The notes: generated by a model from the letters alone, not told the origin. A stretch of 64,000 nucleotides of DNA from CAWKKW01 sp963850345 (GCA_963850345.1 CAWKKW010000006.1:310001-374000), one strand, 5' to 3'. Shown: positions 54,752 to 63,760, counted from the stretch's first letter. Program-made: numbers and translations.

Positions 54752-54786
54752 GAAAAAAAAAGGGGCCAAATTTTGGCCCCGGGTTT
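54752..54786. terminator. intrinsic terminator between the binding lipoprotein and the ADOP permease
   Basis: GGGGCC AAATTTT GGCCCC forms a hairpin. On the minus strand it is followed by a long T-run (the A-tract before it on the plus strand), giving a strong terminator for the permease gene; the plus-strand side has a weaker GGGTTTT tail. Confidence 0.88.
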
Positions 54787-54811
54787 TCAGGGGGAAAACT
54801 TCCAGCGGCGG

Positions 54812-57277
54812 CTATTGCTCTCGCAGAGTGGTCATCGGATTCAACGCGGAAGCGCGATGAGCCGGGAACCAACTCGCCGCCGCGGAGATGGCCAGCAGCA
54901 GTGCCGGGACGGCAACAAACGTCACCGGATCGAGCGGCTTAACGCCATACAAAAGAGTACCCAGGAAGCGCGTGAGCACCGCGGATGCCGCGACTCCAAG
55001 ACATATGCCGATCGCCGCCATCACCAGCCCTCGAATCAGAATCAGCCTGAGCACATTCGAACGCGGCGCTCCCAGCGCCATGCGCAGTCCGATCTCGTGG
55101 GTTCGCTGCACCACCATGAATGAAAGCACGGCGTAGAGACCGGTTGCGGCCAGCACCAACGCAACCACTGCGAACGCAGTCAGCAGCATGGTTTGGAATC
55201 GCTGCTGTGCGGTCGAGCGGCCGATGTTCTCTTCCAGCGTACGGACGCGATACACAGGGAGGTCACGATCGATGCCGGCGACTGTAGCGCGAATCGCGTT
55301 CTCGTACGACAGGGGGTCTCCAGAAACGCGCACTGCGAGGTGAAGCGGCGCGGCGGATGCCTGGCCGAAGGGGAGATAGTACTCGGGCTTGGGAGGTTCA
55401 GTCAGATTCAGGCGTTTGACATTGCCTGTGACCCCGACGATTTCACGCCACCCTTTCTCTCCCAGATCCTCGTCGAAGCCGGTGAGGAGGCGTTTGCCGA
55501 TGGGGTTCACACCGGGAAAGAAGCTCCGAGCCAGTGCCTGGTTGATGACAATCACTCTGGCGGCATCGGGCAGATTGTCCTGGGCAGTGAGCGTTCTTCC
55601 CTGCAGCAGAGGAATGCCGAGCGCCTGAAACAGGTTTGGACCTGCCAGTGTCGCCCGTGCGATGGGTTCGTTGCCCTTATCCCTAGGCTGGCCCTGAATT
55701 GAAAATGAGATTTGCATGTCACCGCCGCTGAGCGGTAACGGGAAGGCCGCGGTCGCAGCTTGAACACCCGGCAACGAGGAGAGGCGAGGCACCAGCTGAT
55801 CGTAGAACTGCACTCGATGTTCGGCCGGGTAGCGCTTCTCCGGCAGGCCAACCCGGAAGGTGAGGAGATGCTGAGTCTGAAATCCTGCATCGGAGCTGAG
55901 GATCTGCGAGAAGGTGCGGATCAACAGGCCTGCACCGACCAGCAGGACCAGCCCCAGGGCGGTTTCGATGATAACGAGTGCAGTGTGCAGGCGATGTTTG
56001 TTTCGTCCGGCGGTGGCTGTGCGAGAACCTTCGCGGAGCGCGCTGGCTGGGTCAATCAACGACAGCCTGCGTGCCGGCAAGAGACCAAAGAGAATTCCGG
56101 TCAGGACGGACGTTCCGAGGGCAAAGGCAAGGACGGTGCCGTCGACGGAGACATGGTCCAGTCGAGGCAGGTTGGGTGGCACGAAATGCATCAGGCCCTT
56201 CACCATGTATTCGGCAAGGAGTACGCCCGCAATTCCGCCCAGCGCTGAAAGCAGGAGCGATTCGACGAGCAACTGCCAGATGATCTCGGTCCGACTCGCC
56301 CCCAGGGCAGCGCGAATGGAGATCTCGGAACTTCGGGCAGAACCGCGCGCCAGCAGAAGTCCCGCCACGTTCGCGCAGGCGATCAGCAGCAGGGCCGCCA
56401 CCGCAGCAAACAGGACATTCAGCGCCGGACTCACATTGCCCACGATGTCCTGCAACTCCGGGATCACCGCGGTTGCATATTCGTTCAGATCGGAGTCAGG
56501 GTACTTGGCGGCGTTTGCGCGTTGGATGACGTTCAGATCTGCCTGGGCTTCGGCCACGGTGACGCCCGGTTTCAATCGGCCAATCACCGAGAGTTGGTTC
56601 CATCCACGTTGCTGGAGCGAGGGATTTTTGCCTTCCGCATCGATCGAGGGGGTAACCCAGACAGAAGGTGCGGGGCTGGCCAGCATGGGAAAGCTTGCAT
56701 CTGCGCCCAGCACGCCCACGACGGTAAATTCCTCGTCGGATAGGCGAATGGTCTGGCCCACGATGTTAGGCGACGACGCAAAGGTCGAGGTCCACAAGTC
56801 ATGGCTGAGGATCGCGACGTGGACGCCTGGCTTCTCTTCATCCCGGGTAAAGCTTCTTCCTAGAACGGGCGAGACTCGCAGGACGTGGAAGAAATCAGAG
56901 GATACCTTTGCCCCGGTCAACGATTCGGCCGTCCGCGAACCGCTCGAGCCGAGGATCATCGGTGAGTTGCCGTAGGAGGCCATCGATTCGAAGGAATGAT
57001 TCTGGCTGCGCCAATCGAAGAAATCGGGGTAGGAGGAGGAGTCCGGAATGCCGACAGCGAGCTTTCCGGCATGGGGCGGAAAGGTCATCAGGCTGACCGA
57101 GACCAACTGCTTAGGCTCCGGATAGGGCAACGGTTGCAACAGAACCGCATTCACCAGGGTGAAGATGGCGGTGGTGGCTCCAATCCCAATTGCGAGCGTC
57201 ACAATGGTGGTGATCGCGAAGCCTGGGCTTTTTCTGAGCTGTCGTGCGGCAAAGGTGAGGTGTTGCGCTACTCGCAT
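54812..57277 (-). CDS. duplicated FtsX/MacB-type ABC permease (ADOP)
   Basis: 821 residues, matching the acidobacterial duplicated orphan permease layout: a membrane helix (about 20-42) and MacB-like extracytoplasmic domain, an FtsX-type helix bundle (roughly 275-420), a second extracytoplasmic domain (about 450-650) and a second FtsX-type bundle (about 690-805). The N-terminus FAARQLRKSPGFAITTIVTL is typical. There is no ATPase gene beside it. Such proteins are numerous in Acidobacteriota; substrate is unknown. GAAGGA lies before the ATG. Confidence 0.9.
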   Translation of the reverse strand: MRVAQHLTFAARQLRKSPGFAITTIVTLAIGIGATTAIFTLVNAVLLQPLPYPEPKQLVSVSLMTFPPHAGKLAVGIPDSSSYPDFFDWRSQNHSFESMASYGNSPMILGSSGSRTAESLTGAKVSSDFFHVLRVSPVLGRSFTRDEEKPGVHVAILSHDLWTSTFASSPNIVGQTIRLSDEEFTVVGVLGADASFPMLASPAPSVWVTPSIDAEGKNPSLQQRGWNQLSVIGRLKPGVTVAEAQADLNVIQRANAAKYPDSDLNEYATAVIPELQDIVGNVSPALNVLFAAVAALLLIACANVAGLLLARGSARSSEISIRAALGASRTEIIWQLLVESLLLSALGGIAGVLLAEYMVKGLMHFVPPNLPRLDHVSVDGTVLAFALGTSVLTGILFGLLPARRLSLIDPASALREGSRTATAGRNKHRLHTALVIIETALGLVLLVGAGLLIRTFSQILSSDAGFQTQHLLTFRVGLPEKRYPAEHRVQFYDQLVPRLSSLPGVQAATAAFPLPLSGGDMQISFSIQGQPRDKGNEPIARATLAGPNLFQALGIPLLQGRTLTAQDNLPDAARVIVINQALARSFFPGVNPIGKRLLTGFDEDLGEKGWREIVGVTGNVKRLNLTEPPKPEYYLPFGQASAAPLHLAVRVSGDPLSYENAIRATVAGIDRDLPVYRVRTLEENIGRSTAQQRFQTMLLTAFAVVALVLAATGLYAVLSFMVVQRTHEIGLRMALGAPRSNVLRLILIRGLVMAAIGICLGVAASAVLTRFLGTLLYGVKPLDPVTFVAVPALLLAISAAASWFPAHRASALNPMTTLREQ

Positions 57278-57564
57278 TCCTTCGGTCCCCTATCGAGCGG
57301 TCGTTGCGGGCAACAGTTGCAGGCTGCTGGCCAAAGGCAGATGAGAACTAAGCTACTCATTGCAAAGGCACCTGGGCTGGGGCTGCTCTTACGCGATGGA
57401 AGGAATCGTTCACCAGCGGATCGAAGTGTCCGTTCCTGAACATTCGATTTCGTCCTGCAATCGTGAAGCAAAAATACGGCAGAACCAAAAGGTGCATACT
57501 AACGTCAAACGAGTAGGGCGGGGTACGCCTGTGGACGTGAGTCCGCCTTCCGCGAGGTCATTCG

Positions 57565-58635
57565 ATGAACCGCTACTTCCCAAGCAATGCGCTGCGACTC
57601 TCCCTGGTCGCTGGCCTGTCTCTCGCAACCGCAGCTTACGCCGCACCCAAGGACAATCCTCCGACCAACAGCAACACTCCGCAGTCCCAAACCATGCCGG
57701 GAGTGAAGGCCGGCAGTGTCGATGACGTGAGTGCGGTAGGGAATCGGGACATCGGCGGCCGCGGCATGGGCAACTGGTACTCCACCGAGAGCGAAATCAA
57801 GATGGGCAAGGGCTACGCTTCGGAGATCGAGAAGAGCACCAAGTTCATCAACGACCCAGTGGTGACGGAGTATGTGAATCGGATCGGGCAGAACCTGGTG
57901 AAGAACTCCGACGCCAAGGTGCCGTTTACGATCAAGGTCATTGACTCGGATGAAGTGAACGCCATGGCGCTGCCGGGCGGATTCTTCTATGTGAACTCGG
58001 GCCTGATTCTCGCAGCGGATGAGGAAGCGGAACTGGCTGGCGTGATGGCTCACGAGATCGCCCACGTGGCGGCGCATCATGCGGCTCGTGAACAGACGCG
58101 CGCCAATTACGCGCAGTTGGGCACGATTCCGCTGATCTTTATGGGCGGCTGGACCGGATACGGATTGTATGAGGCCGCATCGATCGGTATTCCGATAACC
58201 TTCCTGCACTTCTCACGCGAATTTGAAGGCCAGGCGGATTATCTCGGCGTGCAGTACATGTACCGCGCCGGCTACGATCCGCAGGCGTTCGTAACCTTCT
58301 TCGAAAAGATCCAAAATCTGGAGAAGAGGAAGCCTGGCGCTGTCTCGAAGGCGTTCTCAACCCACCCGCAAACGCCGGATCGGATCGAGCATTCGCAACA
58401 GGAGATCGCGCGTATTCTCCCGCCGCGGGATGAATACGTGGTGACCACGTCGGAGTTTGACGATGTGAAGTCGCGGCTGGCCCGCATCGAGAACAAGCGC
58501 AAGCTCACGGATCCGAAGGACGGCAAGAAACCAACTCTGCGGCGGGCGAGCACTACTTCGCAGCAGGATCCGAACTCCAGCTCCACCACCGACCAGACCG
58601 ACGACAAACCCACACTTCACCGCCGCCAGGACTAA
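57565..58635 (+). CDS. exported M48-family zinc metalloprotease
   Basis: 356 residues with a signal peptide (cleavage near AYA, residue 26). The zinc site is HEIAH (H163, E164, H167) and the third ligand E221 in REFEGQAD, the M48 pattern. Residues beyond about 300 form a Ser/Thr/Lys-rich tail. Related BepA-like proteases survey outer-membrane protein assembly, which is a reasonable but unproven role. No transmembrane helix other than the signal is apparent. GAGGT lies before the ATG, and a terminator follows. Confidence 0.92.
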   Translation: MNRYFPSNALRLSLVAGLSLATAAYAAPKDNPPTNSNTPQSQTMPGVKAGSVDDVSAVGNRDIGGRGMGNWYSTESEIKMGKGYASEIEKSTKFINDPVVTEYVNRIGQNLVKNSDAKVPFTIKVIDSDEVNAMALPGGFFYVNSGLILAADEEAELAGVMAHEIAHVAAHHAAREQTRANYAQLGTIPLIFMGGWTGYGLYEAASIGIPITFLHFSREFEGQADYLGVQYMYRAGYDPQAFVTFFEKIQNLEKRKPGAVSKAFSTHPQTPDRIEHSQQEIARILPPRDEYVVTTSEFDDVKSRLARIENKRKLTDPKDGKKPTLRRASTTSQQDPNSSSTTDQTDDKPTLHRRQD

Positions 58636-58651
58636 GACCTTACGTGGCACG

Positions 58652-58681
58652 AAAAAGCCATCCTTCGCGGGATGGCTTTTT
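58652..58681. terminator. intrinsic terminator after the M48 protease gene
   Basis: A 12-bp stem AAAAAGCCATCC / GGATGGCTTTTT with a 6-base loop, 17 bases after the stop codon. Strong on the plus strand and symmetric in A/T ends, so it works in either direction. Confidence 0.93.
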
Positions 58682-58853
58682 CTCGTTTCCATTTTGGAGA
58701 CGAGCGAAGTTCAATTCCCAAAGTGGGATATTGCCTCGACTTCCCGCCCATCCAGCTCTTCCATAGAGCCGAGGACGCCCTATTCTCCCAGTAAGCGGGC
58801 CGTGAATTCCCAGTTGATTCGGAGAACTTCGCGCAGGCTCAGGCTGAAGGGCG

Positions 58854-59171
58854 ATGAAGAAGATATTGTTTTGGACGACGGTCGTGGTGCTCGGAATATT
58901 CCTATCGAAGTTTGCCGATGAAACCTCAAGGGAGCTGGAGCAGACCGGGGGCACGATGCAACTTAAGGCGCAGAAAGTGGTGGGCTGCGCCAAGGGACAG
59001 GTCATGTTGGAAAGCAGGAGCGGGCCGGGCACCTTGCTCGATGTGGACGCAAGCTGGCCAGACTGCACCACCTTCGTCTCGGGCCAGTACTACGATTTTC
59101 TGTTGGGGCGCGGTGAAAAGATGAAGTACATCAGCGCCCAGCGACTGCCGTGGTGGCGAGTGGCGCTGTAG
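58854..59171 (+). CDS. small membrane-anchored protein of unknown function
   Basis: 105 residues with an N-terminal membrane helix (about 4-19) that may also act as a signal anchor. The rest looks like a small beta domain (KLKAQKVVGCAKGQVMLESR..., SGQYYDFLLG) with two cysteines, C45 and C71, which could form a disulfide outside the cytosol. No family is recognised. GAAGGG lies upstream of the ATG. It runs into the convergent anti-sigma gene with only a 6-base gap. Confidence 0.6.
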   Translation: MKKILFWTTVVVLGIFLSKFADETSRELEQTGGTMQLKAQKVVGCAKGQVMLESRSGPGTLLDVDASWPDCTTFVSGQYYDFLLGRGEKMKYISAQRLPWWRVAL

Positions 59172-59177
59172 GTCCCG

Positions 59178-59411
59178 TCAGCACTTTCTGCACTTGGCCA
59201 AAATCGCCTTTTGCAGACGTTCGCGCAAGTCGGCAGGAAGCTCGTAGATCTCGTGGTGACGATAGATCTCGATGGTCTTGCGCGTGGTGTTCATCGTAAT
59301 CACGCAGTGTTCGCAGCCCCGGAGATGCTCGTCAAGATCAGCACGCAGCGTGGTGCTGACGGCGTCATCCAGCAAGTCGTCCAGCTGGGCCAAGAATTCA
59401 GAGCAGTTCAC
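59178..59411 (-). CDS. zinc-binding anti-sigma factor (zf-HC2)
   Basis: 77 residues with the H-x3-C-x2-C zinc motif (H29, C33, C36 in EHLRGCEHC), the anti-sigma fold that binds ECF sigma factors. No membrane helix, so it is cytosolic. The start is GTG, overlapping the sigma gene stop by four bases (GTGA). Two further cysteines near the C-terminus (KCRKC) could sense redox or metal. It most likely holds the partner sigma factor inactive. Confidence 0.88.
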   Translation of the reverse strand: MNCSEFLAQLDDLLDDAVSTTLRADLDEHLRGCEHCVITMNTTRKTIEIYRHHEIYELPADLRERLQKAILAKCRKC

Positions 59412-60037
59412 TGGGCACCATCCACATTCTTTTGCCGGAAGTATCGGCTGAGCCGCTCCCGCAACTGGAGCCGCGCACGAAGCAGCCTCGATTTGACCGC
59501 CGGAACACTCAATCCGAGCGTTTCAGCCGTCTCTTCTGTCGAGAGACCCTCAACGTCACGCAGCACAAACACAATTCGAAATCCTTGCGGCAAGCCTTGG
59601 ATGGTCTTCTTGAGAATCTCAGCCAATTCAGACTGCCCGTACATCTGTTCCGGGTCGGGACTCCAGTCGGCGAGATCGCGCGGCATGGAGCCTTCTTCGG
59701 TTTCTACATCTTCGTCGATCGAGACCATGCGGCCGGTCTTGCGTTTCCGCAGCCGCATCAACGATTCGTTCACCGCAATGCGCACCAGCCAGGTATAAAA
59801 CTTGGAGTTGCCCTGAAACTGATCCAGCTTCTGGTAAGCCTTTAGAAACGCATCCTGAACCACATCCTCCGCATCTTCGCGATTCTGAGTAATGTGTTGA
59901 GCGATTCGAAAGATCTGGCGGTCGTACTGCCTCACCAGCTTCTCGAATGCACTGACATCACCCTCGCGGGCCAGAGCAACCAGGGCCACATCAGGGTGAA
60001 CTTCTTCGCTCCCTTGTACTGTTTGGATGTCTGGCAT
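59408..60037 (-). CDS. ECF-type RNA polymerase sigma factor
   Basis: 209 residues with sigma-70 region 2 (DREDAEDVVQDAFLKAYQKL-type helix, FYTWLVRIAVNESLMRLRKRK) and region 4 (LPQGFRIVFVLRDVEGLSTEETAETLGLSVPAVKSRLLRARL-type helix-turn-helix). Regions 1 and 3 are lacking, as in the extracytoplasmic-function group. It directs transcription of a stress regulon and is coupled to the zinc anti-sigma gene downstream. A 307-base gap separates it from the divergent transglycosylase gene. Confidence 0.93.
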   Translation of the reverse strand: MPDIQTVQGSEEVHPDVALVALAREGDVSAFEKLVRQYDRQIFRIAQHITQNREDAEDVVQDAFLKAYQKLDQFQGNSKFYTWLVRIAVNESLMRLRKRKTGRMVSIDEDVETEEGSMPRDLADWSPDPEQMYGQSELAEILKKTIQGLPQGFRIVFVLRDVEGLSTEETAETLGLSVPAVKSRLLRARLQLRERLSRYFRQKNVDGAQ

Positions 60038-60247
60038 GTCAGATGGCTTCAGTAAATCGACCTTCCCGGGAGTTGAACTGAGTTCGGGCGGCTCTCGCTG
60101 GGGCGCGCTTTCGCTATATTCTTATAGTAAATGGCTACAAGGGCGGCTAGCAAAGAACCTTCGATGTGCAAGATCATGCCCGCTGCAACACCTTACGAAC
60201 GGATGACCCGTGCAGAAGGTACCACCCAAACCTGGCTCGTACCGGGA

Positions 60248-60280
60248 TTCAGGTTCCAAAACGGTAACAGTTCAGGTTCC
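60248..60280 (+). repeat. TTCAGGTTCC direct repeat
   Basis: Two identical 10-mers, 23 bases apart (about two helical turns), in the sigma/transglycosylase gap. The spacing would put both copies on one face of the DNA, so a regulator-binding pair is possible. Confidence 0.45.
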
Positions 60281-60325
60281 GGCTTGCCACGCGACCGCAA
60301 CACTTTTCAGTTTTTCAGCTTAGAT

Positions 60326-60342
60326 TCTTACCAGAGGTAAGA
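60326..60342 (+). promoter_or_regulatory. hairpin over the transglycosylase ribosome-binding site
   Basis: TCTTACC / GGTAAGA (7 bp) with loop AGA overlaps the AGAGG that lies 7 bases before a TTG start at 60345. If TTG is the start, the site is paired when the hairpin forms; if the ATG at 60375 or 60378 is used, this is just a leader hairpin. Confidence 0.4.
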
Positions 60343-60344
60343 TT

Positions 60345-62765
60345 TTGGCGTCTGTATCCTTGCAGGACTTGTCGATGATGAAGCGCTTTGCTTTGGGAAG
60401 TTTGCGAAAAATGTTCGCGCTATCGCTCCTGGTGGCCGTTTGCCTGGCGACGAGTGGATCGATACCGGCAGCGTGGGGGGCCGCCCCGGCTGCGCATAAG
60501 AAGCATGGGCACGCCACTGTCGCCGCGAAGAGCCGGAAGGCCGGCGCAGTCCACAAAACGACTGCACGCTCTCGCCATCGTCGCAAGTCACTTCGGAAGC
60601 CCCTGACCCGCAAGCAATTGGTCAAGAGCCACAAGTTGAAGCAGGCGTTTGTCGCCTCTTCGCAACTGCGCCCGATGGCACAACAGCTCGCGCAGAATCG
60701 CACTCCGGCAGCCTACGCAGGTGTCGCGAATTACGCTCGAAGTCATGCGGGCGAGGCCGGCTCGGCAGCCTACATTGCGATGGGGCATGCCTACCTGCTG
60801 GATCACAACTTTCCTCAGGCCGTAAGCAGTTTTCAGCGAGCAGGCCAATTGGGCAAGTCGCTGGACGATTACGCCGAATACCTCGCAGCCCAGGCAGACC
60901 TGCAGGCAGGGAAGCTGCCGGATGCGGAGTTGCTCCTCAATGGATTTGAGAAGCGCCACCCCGACAGTATCTTCGTGAACAGTACGCCGGTGCTCGAGGC
61001 GAATCTGTTCCTGCAGGAGGGCGATCCCCAAGCTGCGCTGCTGACGCTGAAGAACCACCAGGGCGAGCCGATCGCCAATCATGCCGACTTCGAACTGGCG
61101 CAAGCTAAGGCCGATCAGCTCTCGGGACAGACCGATCAGGCTGCGAAACTGTTTCGGCATGTGTATCTGAATTTTCCGTTGAGTGTGGAGGCGCAGGTTG
61201 CAAAGGCGCAGCTAGCGACGAATCCCGCGGCCGCTCCTCTCAGTGTCACGGAGCGCCGCACGCATGCCGATGCGCTCTACGCTGCCGGAAGGTATAGCGA
61301 CGCAGTGGAGGACTTCCGTTCGCTGGCCGCAGATCCGTCAGAGAGCGATCCCAACGTAAAGAACGCGCTGCTGGTCGCAGCGGCTTCGTGCGACTACAAG
61401 CTGAAGCGCCTCAATAAGGATCAGCTCGATCATCTGCTCGATACTCCGGACGAGGCCGGCGCGCGTCGAATGTATCTCTACATGGAACTTGCGCGCGACA
61501 AGGACGACGGCGACACGCAGAAGAGCATCGTCGCCCAGATGGAGACCAAGTCTCCGCAAAGCCCATGGCTTGCCGAGGCGCTGTATTCCAGCGGCAACAT
61601 GTATCTGCTGCGCAAGGATTTTCGCCAGGCATTGGAGTACTACGGGGAGTTGGCGAAGCGCTTTCCGAAACACACCTACGCTCCCAGCAGTCACTGGCGC
61701 ACAGCGTGGCTGAATTACCGTCTCGGTCAATACAGCGAAGCAGCCCGCTTGTTTGAGGAACAGATCAGTCAATACCCAGGCGGCAAGGAGATTCCCGGCG
61801 CGCTTTACTGGCGAGGACGAATCTACGCAGACCAGGAGAATCAGCCGCAGATGGCGGCCACATATTTCACTACCATCGCCCGCGTGTATCCGCACTTCTA
61901 CTATGCGTCGCAGGCCAGGCAGCAGCTCGCAAAGCTTGGCAACATTGCGCCCGCCAACGTCCCCAGCCTCGCAAACATGAACCCCGAAACCATTCCTGAA
62001 CTGACCGACGACGTTCCGGAAGATGACCCGCACGTCGTCAAAGCCAAGCTGCTGGCGAATGCAGGATTGAATGAATACATCGCTCCGGAAATACGAGCCG
62101 CGGATGGAAGCGACGAGTGGGGCGCCTTCGCTGAAGCTGAGATCTACGTTTCCTATGGCGAGAACTTCCACGCCATGCGCTTGATGAAACGAGCGATCCC
62201 GTTCTATACCTCGGCTCCGATCAGCGCGATTCCGATGACCTACTGGCGCATCCTGTTTCCTCAATCCTACTGGGCGCAGATCAAGGCAGAGGCCACCAGG
62301 AATGGGCTCGATCCTTACATGGTGGCTTCGCTCATCCGTCAGGAGACGGAGTTTAATCCCAACGCGATTTCCAATAAGAGCGCGTACGGCTTGATGCAGC
62401 TGCTGCCGTCAGTCGGCAAGAGCATGGCCAAAGAAGAAGGAACGCGTCACCTCGAGGCCAGTCAGCTGCTCGATCCAAACATCAACATTCGCTTGGGTAC
62501 ACGGTATCTGCGACAGATGCTGGACAAATTTGGTGGTCAGCCGGAGTACGCGTTCGCCGCCTACAATGCCGGCGATTATCGCGTGACCGACTGGCAAAGC
62601 ATCGGGAACTATCACGGCATAGACGAGTTCGTGGAATCGATTCCATTCACTGAGACCCGCGAGTACGTGCAAGCCATCATTCGCAACGAAGAGATCTATC
62701 GCGAACTGGACCAGGCAGCCAACCGAAGCGCAAGTGAAGGTGCGAAGCCGATTCCGACGCTATGA
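60345..62765 (+). CDS. soluble lytic transglycosylase with TPR-like helical domain
   Basis: 806 residues if read from TTG (60345), which has an AGAGG site 7 bases upstream; ATG at 60375 or 60378 is an alternative with a weaker site. Either start gives a signal peptide. A long helical/TPR superhelix (about 100-600) precedes the C-terminal SLT domain. The catalytic Glu lies in LIRQETEFNPNA near residue 667, followed by GLMQLLPS and AFAAYNAG. It cleaves peptidoglycan with formation of 1,6-anhydro-MurNAc in the periplasm, in the Slt70 style. The N-terminal ~70 residues are Ala/Lys/Arg/His rich. Confidence 0.9.
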   Translation: MASVSLQDLSMMKRFALGSLRKMFALSLLVAVCLATSGSIPAAWGAAPAAHKKHGHATVAAKSRKAGAVHKTTARSRHRRKSLRKPLTRKQLVKSHKLKQAFVASSQLRPMAQQLAQNRTPAAYAGVANYARSHAGEAGSAAYIAMGHAYLLDHNFPQAVSSFQRAGQLGKSLDDYAEYLAAQADLQAGKLPDAELLLNGFEKRHPDSIFVNSTPVLEANLFLQEGDPQAALLTLKNHQGEPIANHADFELAQAKADQLSGQTDQAAKLFRHVYLNFPLSVEAQVAKAQLATNPAAAPLSVTERRTHADALYAAGRYSDAVEDFRSLAADPSESDPNVKNALLVAAASCDYKLKRLNKDQLDHLLDTPDEAGARRMYLYMELARDKDDGDTQKSIVAQMETKSPQSPWLAEALYSSGNMYLLRKDFRQALEYYGELAKRFPKHTYAPSSHWRTAWLNYRLGQYSEAARLFEEQISQYPGGKEIPGALYWRGRIYADQENQPQMAATYFTTIARVYPHFYYASQARQQLAKLGNIAPANVPSLANMNPETIPELTDDVPEDDPHVVKAKLLANAGLNEYIAPEIRAADGSDEWGAFAEAEIYVSYGENFHAMRLMKRAIPFYTSAPISAIPMTYWRILFPQSYWAQIKAEATRNGLDPYMVASLIRQETEFNPNAISNKSAYGLMQLLPSVGKSMAKEEGTRHLEASQLLDPNINIRLGTRYLRQMLDKFGGQPEYAFAAYNAGDYRVTDWQSIGNYHGIDEFVESIPFTETREYVQAIIRNEEIYRELDQAANRSASEGAKPIPTL

Positions 62766-62775
62766 ATGCGAAGGG

Positions 62776-62804
62776 TGACACCACCCGAATTTGGGATTGA
62801 CACC
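62776..62804 (+). repeat. TGACACC direct repeat at the MerR-type gene promoter
   Basis: TGACACC at 62776-62782 and 62798-62804, 22 bases apart, the second copy covering the -35 TTGACA. This spacing could place two factor-binding sites on the same DNA face. Confidence 0.35.
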
Positions 62805-62825
62805 GGACTCAGTCGCGGCAAGAAT
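62797..62825 (+). promoter_or_regulatory. candidate promoter of the MerR-type gene
   Basis: Perfect TTGACA (62797-62802), 17-base spacer, then AAGAAT (62820-62825), a -10 with two mismatches. Expected transcription start ~62832, about 60 bases before the ATG. Confidence 0.55.
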
Positions 62826-62831
62826 GGCATC

Positions 62832-62855
62832 AAACATTTTAGTGTCAGAATGTTT
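62832..62855 (+). promoter_or_regulatory. inverted repeat upstream of the MerR-type gene
   Basis: AAACATT / AATGTTT (7 bp, 10-base spacer) begins at the predicted transcription start of the MerR-type gene. It may be an autoregulatory operator. MerR proteins more often bind a dyad between -35 and -10, so another regulator is possible. Confidence 0.45.
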
Positions 62856-62891
62856 TGAACGTGACGCTCGCTCTTCCGGAAGTCGGCTTGG

Positions 62892-63380
62892 ATGCTTAAG
62901 GACCGCTTCAGTACCCGCGAGGTGCTCGAACTCACCGGCATCACTGCGCGTCAATTGCAGTGGTGGGACGAGCGAAAGGTTGTCGTCCCCTGCCGTGAAG
63001 GTCGGAGGCGCATCTACTCCGGCGCCGATCTCATCGACATACTTACAATCGAACAACTGCGCAGGAGAAAGATCTCTCTGCAGCAGGTGAGGCGCGTGCT
63101 GCGGTTCCTGCGAACCAGGCTACGCGCGCGTTTCGCCGACCTGGTCGAGGGCAAGCGCGAACATCATCTGCTGCTCGACGGCAACAAGGTCTACCTCGAG
63201 ACAGATACGCACCAGATACTCGACCTGCTGCGCAATACCGAGCAGCCGGTCTTTCTTATCTGCCTCTCCGATGTAGTGCGAAGACTGGATGCTGACATGC
63301 TGAATGCATCCGAGAAAGTTACCAGTAAGAAACCCGCGGCTCGAGCGCTTCCCTCGGGCCGGCGTAAGGAGGTTGGATAA
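62892..63380 (+). CDS. MerR-family transcriptional regulator
   Basis: 162 residues with an N-terminal MerR-type winged helix (STREVLELTGITARQLQWWDERKV followed by YSGADLIDILTIEQLRRRKISLQQVRRVLRFL), i.e. DNA binding then a helical dimerisation segment. The C-terminal ~70 residues carry no recognisable ligand-binding domain and lack a Cys pair, so it is not a classical metal MerR. Target genes are unknown; a dyad (62832-62855) upstream may be its own operator. Confidence 0.83.
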   Translation: MLKDRFSTREVLELTGITARQLQWWDERKVVVPCREGRRRIYSGADLIDILTIEQLRRRKISLQQVRRVLRFLRTRLRARFADLVEGKREHHLLLDGNKVYLETDTHQILDLLRNTEQPVFLICLSDVVRRLDADMLNASEKVTSKKPAARALPSGRRKEVG

Positions 63381-63483
63381 GCAGAAGGGGAAGGCTGCAC
63401 CAATTCGGTCGTTACAAAGAACGCCCAGAGCGATATCGCCGATTCAAGTCAAGTCCAGCACACAATCAAGAGGAGGGTAGAGC

Positions 63484-63747
63484 ATGTTGCCAGAACTGCA
63501 ATTGCTTGAGGAATGGATACCGGAGCAGATGGAACCGGGAACGTTGTTTGTGCTGGAGAACGCGGGGAACATGGGAGACGCCAAGAATCCTTATTGGGCG
63601 GTGCTGGCGTGTCCTGCGTGTGGAGCGCTCGGCCTGATCACGCGTACCCAGTTTGCGGGCCTGGAATCGATGATCTGCGGGTCGGAAAACTGTTCGTCAG
63701 AGTACTACTTGAACGAGGAAGGCATCGAGTACCGCAAACCACACTGA
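63484..63747 (+). CDS. small zinc-ribbon-like protein of unknown function
   Basis: 87 residues with four cysteines C43-x2-C46 (CPACG) and C65-x4-C70 (CGSENC), consistent with a small zinc ribbon. No other motif or membrane helix is visible. A GAGGAGGG ribosome-binding site supports the start. It follows the MerR-type gene by 103 bases. A zinc-binding helper or nucleic-acid-binding role would be a guess. Confidence 0.65.
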   Translation: MLPELQLLEEWIPEQMEPGTLFVLENAGNMGDAKNPYWAVLACPACGALGLITRTQFAGLESMICGSENCSSEYYLNEEGIEYRKPH

Positions 63748-63760
63748 TCTGCTTCTGAAG

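Larger units (their letters stand above)
60038..60344. other. divergent intergenic region between the ECF sigma gene and the lytic transglycosylase gene
   Basis: 307 bases. It holds a palindrome GAACTGAGTTC (60075-60085) near the sigma gene, an AT-rich TATATTCTTATAG island (60115-60127), a TTCAGGTTCC direct repeat (60248-60257 and 60271-60280), and a hairpin over the ribosome-binding site of the next gene (60326-60342). Promoters are expected both ways but no match is strong. Confidence 0.5.
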
